Part shown: positions 16,439 to 23,348 of the stretch, piece after piece
Layout: the number at the start of each line of letters is the position of its first letter
Numbering within the stretch: the stretch's first letter is position 1
Assembly: GCA_030524175.1 (NCBI GenBank)
Contig: JAUNHC010000017.1
Coordinates: 1-64,000, forward strand
Reading direction: 5' to 3'
Source of the DNA: Eubacteriales bacterium
GTDB lineage: Bacteria; Bacillota; Clostridia; Lachnospirales; Lachnospiraceae
Length of the DNA stretch: 64,000 bases
Translations under genes and position numbers: made by a program
The notes under the pieces: generated by a model
What the model was told of the DNA's origin: nothing
The model's database searches: none
Seen by the model: only the letters and a program-made list of their open reading frames with translations

Positions 16439-17531
16439 GGAAAAACCCCCTTTTGAATTTGGAAAAATCAATACTGGAGAATCGTATGTCAGCAGATAAA
16501 TATTGCTGCAGGCATGGAAGCTGGAAATCAAAGCATATCAGATTCCCGGATAAGCCATATACGTTCAGACCGGTATTAAACTTGTTGATTCGCTGCATGT
16601 CAAAATCATATGCGAGAATCGTGGGGGTTCCGTCACTGGCCACAGCGTCATGCTCAATAGGAATGTCGGTGCTGCAGCTTCCCTGATCGGATAATAAAAG
16701 CTGATTGAGCCGGGCCATCATCTCTGGATCTGCCAGCAGCTTCAGCTGGCTCTCTCCGCAGGGGGTGTTTGGAACATAGTGAAAGTGCGCAAAGGAGTTG
16801 TCCAGCATGAACAGACTCTTTTTGTACCCGCCGGTGCTGGTAAGAAGCCCCAATGCGGCGTCCATATCAGTCCCCAGCATAATTGCCCGAATGGATGGCC
16901 GGCCTGAGTAGGGAAGTCCCTGCAGGTAATGCTGTAGGAAGGCATTTACACGCACTTCCGTTTTGTATTCCCATTTCAGGACATGATTTCCGGTGTTATA
17001 AACGGCATAGACACATTGCGGTGCCATCAAAACACCAACGCTCCTGGAGTTCTTAATTTTGGTTGTCTCTGCACCCAGTTCTTTTATTTCCCGTGAGGAA
17101 TAAAACAAAGGAAGGCTTCGCATGGTGACAGTATGGCCATCTTTTTTGAATATCTCTGGTTTCTCGTCTGGGAAAACAGGGATACCCGCGTGAAGCAGCG
17201 TCAGGTATGCCTCTGCCTTCTGGTGAAGCCTTAGCCTTCTGGGCGCCTCGCTTCGGATTAGGTTCGTTTCCGTATTGCCCTCCAGATAGTAGTGGAAGCG
17301 GGCAGAGCGGTGGGACAGCAGAAATTCTTTGGCTTGTTTCGTAAGCCGGTATCCTCGGAGTTTATCCCGGTAGTGGGTACGAATAAATTTCTCTGCCTTT
17401 AACTCAGTGATAATTTTTTCTGCATAAGATGGACTGGATATTAGCCTGCATAATTGGTCAGCAGGAAATTCGCCTGATATCCCTATCATCTCCAACAGCT
17501 GATACTTTAGGGTGTCTGGTTTCGTAAGCAT
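16428..17531 (-). CDS. Winged-helix ICE protein, possibly replication-relaxation family
   Basis: About 367 residues from the ATG at 17531; AGAGGTG is very close to this start, so initiation at the adjacent GTG (17534) is possible. Residues ~8-75 form a winged helix (LLEMIGISGEFPADQLCRL, then AEKFIRTHYRDKLRGYRLT). The remainder is a mixed alpha/beta domain with HQKAEAYLTLL, SREIKELG, GVLMAPQCVYAVYNTG and IRAIMLGTDMD. An N-terminal winged helix plus a nuclease-like domain resembles the Replic_Relax family of Gram-positive plasmids and ICEs, but no catalytic motif is certain. It precedes virD4, so it may help process or recruit DNA (inference). Confidence 0.6.
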   Translation of the reverse strand: MLTKPDTLKYQLLEMIGISGEFPADQLCRLISSPSYAEKIITELKAEKFIRTHYRDKLRGYRLTKQAKEFLLSHRSARFHYYLEGNTETNLIRSEAPRRLRLHQKAEAYLTLLHAGIPVFPDEKPEIFKKDGHTVTMRSLPLFYSSREIKELGAETTKIKNSRSVGVLMAPQCVYAVYNTGNHVLKWEYKTEVRVNAFLQHYLQGLPYSGRPSIRAIMLGTDMDAALGLLTSTGGYKKSLFMLDNSFAHFHYVPNTPCGESQLKLLADPEMMARLNQLLLSDQGSCSTDIPIEHDAVASDGTPTILAYDFDMQRINKFNTGLNVYGLSGNLICFDFQLPCLQQYLSADIRFSSIDFSKFKRGFFHEP

Positions 17532-17554
17532 CACCTCTGCTTGGTTTTTACCTA

Positions 17555-17594
17555 TGCCAGCCTATACTTCGGTATTTCCTTCGGTATGCTGGCA
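17555..17594. repeat. Inverted repeat in the leader of the winged-helix gene
   Basis: TGCCAGC (17555-17561) and GCTGGCA (17588-17594) form a 7-bp stem that extends through TA-rich pairs. The loop holds two direct CTTCGGTA copies. It is flanked by two near-identical copies of TTTTTACCTATG (about 17546 and 17631). Confidence 0.5.
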
Positions 17595-17596
17595 CT

Positions 17597-17624
17597 GAAA
17601 AAGCAAGGATTTCATAGTCCTTGC
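17597..17624 (-). terminator. Intrinsic terminator upstream of the winged-helix/virD4 operon
   Basis: On the minus strand GCAAGGA pairs with TCCTTGC across an 8-base loop, followed by TTTTTC. It follows the 17663-18331 gene by about 40 bases and separates it from the virD4 operon, or attenuates read-through. Confidence 0.6.
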
Positions 17625-17662
17625 CTGGTTTTTTACCTATGTCGGATAGTTTTCATAAAAAA

Positions 17663-18331
17663 TCAGGAAATTTCCGATAGGGTTTCGATATGATTTTTGC
17701 GTGCCTTGATCCAGGAAGGAAAGGCTGCTTTTTCCATGATGTACACATAGGTACAGTCAGATTCTCCCAGTTCTGTCGTGTGGTAGAGATCACAAAACAA
17801 TCCGGTATCGTCAGTCAACACATAACCGGCTATGGTATCCAGAATCTGTTTAAACTCTACATTATCGTAATCACGAACCCGCTCAAGCGACAGCTCTTTG
17901 TTATATACCTGGCTGAAGCAGACAACGCAATCCCGATACAAGGGCATCGCAGAATCCTTTAGATATTCCTGCATCGCAAATCTTAAAGGCTCATACAAAA
18001 ATGAGGTATTAGTCCGAACCTTGCGTTTAGGCAGAAGTCCTGGCAGGTGGATGGATAAGATATCCCTTTCGGCTTCAATCCGGATTCCATGTGCATGGGC
18101 TGCCAGCTGCATATATCCGGAGGCTTGTCGAACGTCTGCTATATATACCAGATTCCGCATTTGGCAGGCAATCCGTTCCGCCCGGAGTGCAGCGCTTACA
18201 CTCAGATCTTCATAGTTTCTACGGTATTTTTGAATATCGGTGGTCTTGAGCGCAAAAATTGTATTATTCAGTTTCAAAATCTCATCTTCAATATTTTGCA
18301 GTCTTTGATACAAAGTCTTTGCAGTATCCAT
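17663..18331 (-). CDS. Conserved ICE accessory protein, unknown function
   Basis: 222 residues from the ATG at 18331 (MDTAKTLYQRLQNIEDE), preceded by AGTGAGGAATACT; a GTG 12 bases upstream is the alternative. The N-terminal ~70 residues are helical and probably coiled-coil (QRLQNIEDEILKLNN, ALRAERIACQMRNL). An alpha/beta region follows (YMQLAAHAHGIRIEAERD, ILSIHLPGLLPKRK) and ends in YVYIMEKAAFPSWIKARK. I do not recognise a defined function; it may belong to a DUF6100-like family (weak recollection). It lies 8 bases after the next gene upstream, so the two are co-transcribed. Confidence 0.6.
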   Translation of the reverse strand: MDTAKTLYQRLQNIEDEILKLNNTIFALKTTDIQKYRRNYEDLSVSAALRAERIACQMRNLVYIADVRQASGYMQLAAHAHGIRIEAERDILSIHLPGLLPKRKVRTNTSFLYEPLRFAMQEYLKDSAMPLYRDCVVCFSQVYNKELSLERVRDYDNVEFKQILDTIAGYVLTDDTGLFCDLYHTTELGESDCTYVYIMEKAAFPSWIKARKNHIETLSEIS

Positions 18332-18339
18332 AGTATTCC

Positions 18340-18870
18340 TCACTTCTTTCGGTAGTAGCTGACTGCTCCATCCTTATCCACGATGCAAAATGCAACGACG
18401 CCGTCTATGGCAAGCTTTGCAGCCTGGCTTTCTGATTCCAGTATGACCAGCCGGCTGGCATCCTGGCATGGAATGTTCTCCAGAACGTGATTTAATAAGG
18501 GCTCCTGATTTAAACTTGCATAAATGACCTCGTAGCTTTCGTCATTTGAGAAAAAATGCAGTTTGATGGGGAAATCCCCGCCAGTATGATAGACAAGCGC
18601 TTTCTTAAAGTCTAAAAGAACCCAAAAAGCCGCTATCATCCCATAATCCGGCGAAACAGCTGCTTCAGGAACATCACACAGAAGATCCGTTTCTTTGTCA
18701 TGATAAATCCGCCCCTGCTTCACCAGGCTGGTAATCAAAGACTTTATGGAATCTTCATTGCTGCGGGAAAAAAACCGCAAAACCTGTGTATAACGCAGTG
18801 CATGGTAGGTTGTGATTAAGCGTAAAAGCTCCGTGCCTTCACCATTGTATATCTGTTGCCGTGTTTTCAT
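18340..18870 (-). CDS. ICE accessory protein, DUF5697-like
   Basis: 176 residues from the ATG at 18870 (MKTRQQIYNGEGTELLRL), which has GGAGACGGGAGTGCACA upstream. The frame is open further upstream but without a ribosome site. The first ~70 residues look like a winged helix (LITTYHALRYTQVLRFFSR, IKSLITSLVKQGRIYHD). The C-terminal half has ALVYHTGGDFPIKLHFFSND and RLVILESESQAAKL. The combination recalls DUF5697 proteins of Lachnospiraceae ICEs (recollection). It may be a DNA-binding accessory factor; function is unknown. Confidence 0.6.
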   Translation of the reverse strand: MKTRQQIYNGEGTELLRLITTYHALRYTQVLRFFSRSNEDSIKSLITSLVKQGRIYHDKETDLLCDVPEAAVSPDYGMIAAFWVLLDFKKALVYHTGGDFPIKLHFFSNDESYEVIYASLNQEPLLNHVLENIPCQDASRLVILESESQAAKLAIDGVVAFCIVDKDGAVSYYRKK

Positions 18871-18907
18871 TGTGCACTCCCGTCTCCTTTCTATGGCTGA
18901 TGTTTTG

Positions 18908-18955
18908 TACGTAAGCTGTACGTATGAGTTTTGCCCCATACGTAGGCTATATGTA
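18908..18955. repeat. Two 17-bp direct repeats of the form TACGTA-N5-TAYGTA, 31 bp apart
   Basis: Copies at 18908-18924 and 18939-18955 agree at 14 of 17 positions. Each is itself nearly palindromic around a GCT core. They lie 38-85 bases upstream of the 18870 start on the minus strand, in a place suitable for an operator. A 31-bp spacing puts both on one face of the helix. Confidence 0.5.
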
Positions 18956-18998
18956 CAGGGCAAGTATGGCCTGCTGTCAGCAGTTGGTTTTTGGGTAG

Positions 18999-19021
18999 AA
19001 AAAAAGCACCGGTGAAGGTGC
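18999..19021 (-). terminator. Intrinsic terminator after the ArpU-like gene
   Basis: On the minus strand GCACC pairs with GGTGC across a 6-base loop and is followed by seven T. It ends the transcript of the 19654-19124 gene and isolates the 18870 operon, which must have its own promoter downstream. Confidence 0.6.
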
Positions 19022-19123
19022 GGGTAAATTGAGAAAACTATAAGCAATACCTATTCTAACATGGGTAGTTTTTCGCTTCAATCGCAGAAGCAGGCCATTA
19101 TGATGCCAAATTAGTGACAATAA

Positions 19124-19654
19124 TTATTCGGGAAAGAACTGATCCAGCATGGTCAGTGTCTCCTTGGCGGTAAAACCCCAGAGTATGGTGCTCAAGGCTT
19201 CCACAGCAGCCCGGCGCTTCCGGTAGTAAGTCCGGTAGGAAATATTGCTGATATGCGGTTCCAGCTTTTCGATGATTTCTTCCGTGTTTCTAAGCTCCTG
19301 GGGCGATAGAAAAGCGTAATACAAAATCCAGTAATACTGTTCGCCATGCTTATGGTTGTTCCGCAGAAGATCTACGGATGAATCCAGAAGCTTCAGCATT
19401 TTATTGCTTCGTTCAATACTTTTTGCCCGCTGTTCAATATCTCCGCCGGATAACTCCGCCCCTGCCTCGTAAACGGAATCCAGAAAATCATCAATACTGG
19501 AGCCATATTCCATGCGAAATTGAGTTTCCATCTGCCGGACGACCACCATAAGGCTGTATTTTGCATCCCGGTACCGGCGTAAAAACTTGTAGGTATCATG
19601 AAACCGGGGATCCATCTCCGGGTCTGTATAAGACTTATTGTCTTTGTGTGCCAT
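19124..19654 (-). CDS. ArpU/sigma-like transcription regulator of the ICE
   Basis: 176 residues from the ATG at 19654 (MAHKDNKSYTDPEM); GGAAGGGGGTGA precedes it and an in-frame GTG at 19663 is less well placed. The protein is largely helical. The C-terminal third has a helix-turn-helix-like segment (LEPHISNISYRTYYRKRRAAVEALS, split between two helices) similar to late-gene regulators of the ArpU family and sigma region 4. It overlaps the end of the upstream gene by 20 bases. A role in switching on transfer genes is inferred. Confidence 0.6.
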   Translation of the reverse strand: MAHKDNKSYTDPEMDPRFHDTYKFLRRYRDAKYSLMVVVRQMETQFRMEYGSSIDDFLDSVYEAGAELSGGDIEQRAKSIERSNKMLKLLDSSVDLLRNNHKHGEQYYWILYYAFLSPQELRNTEEIIEKLEPHISNISYRTYYRKRRAAVEALSTILWGFTAKETLTMLDQFFPE

Positions 19655-20816
19655 ATCCTTCACCCCCTTCCTTTACTGGAGCGTCTGCCTCAAACGGGTC
19701 TGGAAAGACAATGGTATCCTCCAGTGAAATAGATAGCTCAAATCGGTAGCTGGTGTTTCCAAAGGGGCAGATAATATTTAGAGTATATGTAGTAAATAGA
19801 CCATTCCAGGCTGATAAAGGAGATAATATATACTGGGATTTTTGGCAGCGGCAGCACGGAACCCCTTGTGTATTCAGCAGTTCCGCCACTTTTTCTACAA
19901 TAATTTTCATATGCGAATCCGGTACGCAGGAGTCAGATTCTGAAACGGTGATTTGATCTTCTGTAACCAGTTCTGAGACGAAGGTTTCCCCGCTTTCTTC
20001 CGGAATGTGGATTGGCAGCTGCATCTTCATAGCGATTTCCTCCTTGTCAATCATGACATCACTGACATCGAACATTACGGACAGATAGCTGTTTAAGTAA
20101 ATCATACTTCCGTATTTTCCCTTAAAGGATATCAGTGTAATCAGCTTTTTGTCCTCCAGCTTTCTCAGCACTCTGGCAACAGAGGCTTTTGACTGGCTCC
20201 AACGGTTGGCCAGTGTCTGAAAACTGGTCAGTGGATTTCCGGTATTGTTACGGTAATAGACCACAGGGCCGGAATCGGAACCCATTACGGAGGTGTCATT
20301 GTAAACGGCGTGTATCCACAAATCCAGAAGGATATCCATCTCGGAGCATTTGCCCATACCAATCAGCTCATGCACTTTGGCAATGGGGAAAAAGAAAAAC
20401 CCTGCATCTTTTTTGCAGGGATAATTGTACTCCAATATTTTATTGTTATTAGGCCAGTCGTTAATTTTAAACTTCACGATTTTATTTTTCTCCATGACCG
20501 TATAAGAGATGTAGCCCCGTTCTTCAAAAGTATTCAGGATGGATATAGCCTGGTGCTGAAACTTGCAGCGAAACCAGGACTGCAGTTCCTTTAGCGGGCA
20601 AATCCATTCCCCTGGACCGACTGTATAGACCAGATGTTCCATGCGGCGGTACGAAGTCCGGTAATTTGCGTAGGAGCAAAGTACCAGGTAATAAAAGAGA
20701 AAAGAGCCTCCACTAGTGCGGATGCTCTTGTCAGTTATCATGGTTTGTATAAATTCGCGGTAAATGCGGCAACGTGGAAATTCCACAATTTGTTTGAGTT
20801 CTAATTGGTAGTCCAT
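19635..20816 (-). CDS. Winged-helix DNA-binding protein, first gene of the right-end ICE operon
   Basis: 393 residues; the ATG at 20816 follows a strong AGGAGGACATT. Residues ~60-130 include a helix-turn-helix-like unit (KELQSWFRCKFQHQAISIL, NTFEERGYISYTV). A second, clearer winged helix at ~200-245 has SFQTLANRWSQSKASVARVL then RKLEDKKLITLISFKGK. The C-terminal ~120 residues include a PCCRCQ pair of Cys and a beta-rich domain. Two winged helices are common in replication initiators and in ICE regulators; which applies here cannot be decided. A palindromic operator-like site overlaps its predicted promoter. Confidence 0.65.
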   Translation of the reverse strand: MDYQLELKQIVEFPRCRIYREFIQTMITDKSIRTSGGSFLFYYLVLCSYANYRTSYRRMEHLVYTVGPGEWICPLKELQSWFRCKFQHQAISILNTFEERGYISYTVMEKNKIVKFKINDWPNNNKILEYNYPCKKDAGFFFFPIAKVHELIGMGKCSEMDILLDLWIHAVYNDTSVMGSDSGPVVYYRNNTGNPLTSFQTLANRWSQSKASVARVLRKLEDKKLITLISFKGKYGSMIYLNSYLSVMFDVSDVMIDKEEIAMKMQLPIHIPEESGETFVSELVTEDQITVSESDSCVPDSHMKIIVEKVAELLNTQGVPCCRCQKSQYILSPLSAWNGLFTTYTLNIICPFGNTSYRFELSISLEDTIVFPDPFEADAPVKEGGEGYGTQRQ

Positions 20817-20881
20817 AATGTCCTCCTAAATTTGTTTTATTTTATAGATGAAGTGGTAGACGAAAGGCATATAATATGTTT

Positions 20882-20911
20882 ATAATAGAGAAAAGGCGCA
20901 AACTGGCACAA
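20882..20911 (-). promoter_or_regulatory. Predicted promoter of the right-end ICE operon
   Basis: On the minus strand TTGTGC (20911-20906) and TATTAT (20887-20882) are 18 bases apart. The -35 lies inside the palindromic site 20899-20916. Confidence 0.45.
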
Positions 20912-20916
20912 GTTTG
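20899..20916. promoter_or_regulatory. Operator-like palindrome CAAACT-GGCACA-AGTTTG
   Basis: Perfect 6-bp arms flank GGCACA. The ACTGGCACA core is shared with the site at 8994-9013. Its overlap with the -35 suggests repression of the operon when bound. Confidence 0.45.
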
Positions 20917-20985
20917 ACACGGCGATGTCTGCAAAAGGCAAAAAATAACCTTAGTTGGCGTGAAGAATATTTTTGTGTGGCTAAA

Positions 20986-21007
20986 AATAAGGTGGTAATA
21001 AGGTGGA
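20986..21007 (+). repeat. 11-bp tandem direct repeat near the ICE end
   Basis: AATAAGGTGGT and AATAAGGTGGA are adjacent. They lie 51-72 bases inside the tRNA-derived end, where tyrosine recombinases often have arm-type binding sites. An inverted relative, AATAACCTTAG, occurs at about 20944. Confidence 0.45.
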
Positions 21008-21016
21008 AGCCCTTTC

Positions 21017-21054
21017 AAATCCCTAGAGTTTTCGAGGGTTCCAGGGATTTTTTT
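21017..21054 (+). terminator. Terminator-like hairpin at the ICE boundary
   Basis: AAATCCCT pairs with AGGGATTT across 18 bases, followed by four T. It points outward towards the chromosome. Confidence 0.5.
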
Positions 21055-21057
21055 AGT

Positions 21058-21101
21058 GGTCTGCAACACCTCTATCACCAGTTCAAATCTGGTTGGCGCC
21101 T
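21058..21101 (+). other. 3' fragment of a tRNA-Cys gene: right attachment site of the ICE
   Basis: From GGTCTGCAACACCTC the sequence carries the 3' half of a tRNA. It has the anticodon loop CTGCAAC (anticodon GCA, 21063-21065) and the right side of the anticodon stem. A perfect T arm follows (ACCAG-TTCAAAT-CTGGT, 21077-21093), then the acceptor strand TGGCGCC and discriminator T, as expected for tRNA-Cys. No D arm or 5' acceptor strand lies upstream; that position holds ICE-type sequence. Many ICEs insert in tRNA 3' ends, rebuild the gene at one end and leave such a fragment at the other. The intact gene should therefore lie left of this window. Confidence 0.82.
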
Positions 21102-21107
21102 CTCAAA

Positions 21108-21141
21108 AGCCCAGAAATCAAAAGTTTCTGAGGCTTTTTTT
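21108..21141 (+). terminator. Intrinsic terminator originally of the tRNA-Cys gene
   Basis: AGCC-AGAAA and TTTCT-GGCT form a 9-bp stem with small bulges, followed by seven T, 7 bases after the tRNA fragment. It would be the chromosomal flank displaced from the tRNA by insertion. Confidence 0.7.
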
Positions 21142-21226
21142 GCATACTTGAAAAGTACTCCGCTTTGTTATATGTTATAGTTTGAGAGAAGATCATAAAT
21201 AAAATCATATTTTGGGAGGTTACAAT

Positions 21227-22105
21227 ATGTATGAAGTGAAACAGGTGGGCAGTAATAGCTATTACATAGAGAGCCCGGCAAAGATTGGCCTTTTCAGGCT
21301 AAACGAAACAGAAGTATGCTTGATTGACAGCGGAAGTGACAAGGACGCAGGACGTAAAGTCCGGCAGATTCTGGATAAAAACGGCTGGCATCTGAAAGCT
21401 ATCTATAATACACATTCCAATGCAGACCATATAGGCGGCAACCAGTATCTGCAGGGGCAGACGAACTGCAGAATCTTTGCGCCCGGAATAGAATGTGATT
21501 TTACGAATTTTCCTATTCTTGAACCAGCTTTTTTATATGGAGGTTTTCCCCCAAAGGATTTGAGGCATAAATTCCTTATGGCAAAACCAAGCAGTGCAGA
21601 GTATCTGCATAAGGAAAATCTCCCGGAAGGAATGTGTGTGATCCCTCTGCCGGGACATTTTTTCGATATGGTAGGATTTAGGACTGCAGATGATGTTGTT
21701 TATCTTGCAGACTGTCTGTCCAGCAGAGAGACATTGGAAAAATACCAGATTGGATTTATTTATGATGTAGCGGCATATCTTGATACCCTGGAAAAGGTGA
21801 AAGAAATGGAGGCGGCGGTTTTCGTACCTGCCCATGCAGAGGCTACGGAACACATTGCAGAGCTTGCACAGTTAAATATTGACAAGGTATATGAAATTGG
21901 GGATAGGATTATTGAAACCTGTAAGACCCCAAGGTGTTTTGAACAAATCTTGCAAAAGCTATTCCTTGACTATTCCCTTGTGATGAATTTCCAGCAGTAT
22001 GTGTTGGTTGGAAGTACTGTACGGTCATATTTGTCATGGCTGAAAGATGCAGAACGGTTAGATGTGGTATTTGACAATGGACAGTTACTGTGGAAAATAG
22101 TGTAG
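21227..22105 (+). CDS. MBL-fold metallohydrolase
   Basis: 292 residues from the ATG at 21227 (MYEVKQVGSNSYYIES), preceded by TTTTGGGAGGTTACAAT. The metal-binding motif reads THSNADHIGG (~residue 66), an H-x-N-x-D-H variant of HxHxDH. LPGHFFDMVGF (~145), YLADCLSS (~167) and VPAHAE (~204) supply the later ligands. Residues 215-292 form a helical C-terminal domain. Such enzymes hydrolyse thioesters, lactones or related bonds; the substrate is unknown. It is the first gene right of the ICE. A MBL protein also ends the neighbouring aromatic-acid locus, but the two are not close paralogues. Confidence 0.85.
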   Translation: MYEVKQVGSNSYYIESPAKIGLFRLNETEVCLIDSGSDKDAGRKVRQILDKNGWHLKAIYNTHSNADHIGGNQYLQGQTNCRIFAPGIECDFTNFPILEPAFLYGGFPPKDLRHKFLMAKPSSAEYLHKENLPEGMCVIPLPGHFFDMVGFRTADDVVYLADCLSSRETLEKYQIGFIYDVAAYLDTLEKVKEMEAAVFVPAHAEATEHIAELAQLNIDKVYEIGDRIIETCKTPRCFEQILQKLFLDYSLVMNFQQYVLVGSTVRSYLSWLKDAERLDVVFDNGQLLWKIV

Positions 22106-22122
22106 GATTGTAACAGGAAATT

Positions 22123-22230
22123 TACTGGTACTTTTATTTTGTACCGGTTCTTTGTGCTGCACGGGAAACATTTCGGGAGAGTCAATGATCATCAGCAGCC
22201 AATAGCTGAAGAGATAAAATGACAAGCCAA
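22123..22230 (+). repeat. 108-bp dispersed repeat, copy 1 (relic of an aromatic leader region)
   Basis: This stretch matches 47403-47510 with three substitutions. In copy 2 the sequence is most of a leader-peptide gene and the run-up to its terminator. Here the start codon, promoter and right terminator arm are missing, and an in-frame TAA lies just upstream. It lies between the convergent MBL and LysR genes and appears non-functional. Confidence 0.85.
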
Positions 22231-22235
22231 TAAGT

Positions 22236-23150
22236 CTATTCATTTATAAAAAATTGAATAAACGTTGTGAAGGAGGGTGACATTTTTCCTCCTTTTTTTC
22301 GTGCAAAAACTACCGGTACACTGATAGTAGGGGACAGCGGCAGCGTAATGAGATTTTCATGGCGGAATACATCAAAATTGCTTTTGGGAAGAAGGCTGAT
22401 TCCCTCCCCTACGGATACAGCGCTCATAATGGACTCAATTCTCGCATTTCTGACTATGTGAGCTTTCATTCCTGCATTGGCAAACTGCTCCATACACAGT
22501 TTATAAACTGACGTGTGTCGGTTCATCAGAATAAATTTTTCGTCTGCCAGATCGGTCAGCCGGACTCTGCGATTTTGGCAGGTGTGCTTTTCAGATAAAG
22601 ACTTGCTGCCTGTTGGGGTGATCAAGGGATGATCTTGAGCAAGGACTAAAACAAGCTCATCTTTCATAAGAGGATATGTTTTATATTTAGGAGTATGTAC
22701 AAGATTTTCACGGGTAATAATGAAATCGTAGCGTCCTGTTTCCAGGCCATTCAAAAGTTCCGGTTCCTCCACCTCGTCCAAGTCAAGATGAATTTCCGGA
22801 TAAAGCCGGGAGAAATCCCGGAAACGGACTGTGAGATTGCATTGGGTCAGTATGGGAAGTGTGCCGATCCGAATCTGTTTGGTATTGTTTGGCTTATATT
22901 TTTCCATTTTGTGGAGTACACGGCGGTATTCCTGCATAAGATTGAGGGCGTCATGATAGAAGATTTTCCCAGTTTCGGTGGGCACGGCATTACGTCTGCT
23001 TCTGTCCAGCAGCTTAAGTCCCAGTTCTTTTTCCAGTTTAATAATGTGTTTGGATAACGAGGACTGAGAAATATGAAGTGCATCCGCAGCATCAAAAAAA
23101 GTATCGTTATTTACCACAGCAATAAAATATTCCAATTGTTCAAAGGTCAT
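22236..23150 (-). CDS. LysR-family transcriptional regulator
   Basis: 304 residues from the ATG at 23150 (MTFEQLEYFIAVVNN), with GGAGAAGAAAAT upstream. Residues 1-60 form the LysR winged helix (FFDAADALHISQSSLSKHI, IKLEKELGLKLLDRS). Residues ~90-304 are the periplasmic-binding-protein-like effector domain. It diverges from the UbiD gene across 198 bases, the usual geometry for a LysR activator of a catabolic operon, so control of the UbiD operon by an aromatic effector is likely (inference). The intergenic region is AT-rich and holds no obvious perfect LysR box. Confidence 0.9.
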   Translation of the reverse strand: MTFEQLEYFIAVVNNDTFFDAADALHISQSSLSKHIIKLEKELGLKLLDRSRRNAVPTETGKIFYHDALNLMQEYRRVLHKMEKYKPNNTKQIRIGTLPILTQCNLTVRFRDFSRLYPEIHLDLDEVEEPELLNGLETGRYDFIITRENLVHTPKYKTYPLMKDELVLVLAQDHPLITPTGSKSLSEKHTCQNRRVRLTDLADEKFILMNRHTSVYKLCMEQFANAGMKAHIVRNARIESIMSAVSVGEGISLLPKSNFDVFRHENLITLPLSPTISVPVVFARKKGGKMSPSFTTFIQFFINE

Positions 23151-23348
23151 ATTTTCTTCTCCAATCATTCCATTCTGGAATCAATTGTACCACAACTTGA
23201 ATTGAACCAACACCCCGAAAGTTATAATCTTAATTTATATAAAATGCCTGACTATCGGCCGTCCTCATATTGTACATACATATACTACATTGGTCAAAAC
23301 GGCAGATAGCAAACTGAAGCAACAGAATAAAAGGAGAATAGAATAAGG

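Noticed and set aside
16439..16531. Upstream extension of virD4
   Set aside because: It overlaps the upstream gene by about 100 bases, and the ATG at 16438 has a strong ribosome site and a normal membrane-anchor start.
20899..20916. Palindrome as an ICE origin of transfer
   Set aside because: No relaxase gene or nick-like sequence is nearby, and overlap with a promoter favours an operator.
21056..21101. A complete tRNA gene
   Set aside because: The D arm and 5' acceptor strand are absent and one anticodon-stem pair is mismatched, so only a 3' fragment is present.
22123..22230. Alternative reading frames through the 108-bp repeat as a small lipoprotein-like peptide
   Set aside because: One frame gives LLVLLFCTGSLCC-like residues, but it has no start codon with a ribosome site in either copy, whereas the aromatic leader frame does in copy 2.
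23151..23348. Consensus promoter for the UbiD operon
   Set aside because: TTGAAC and TATAAT are only 15 bases apart; a LysR-activated weak promoter is likely but could not be placed with confidence.
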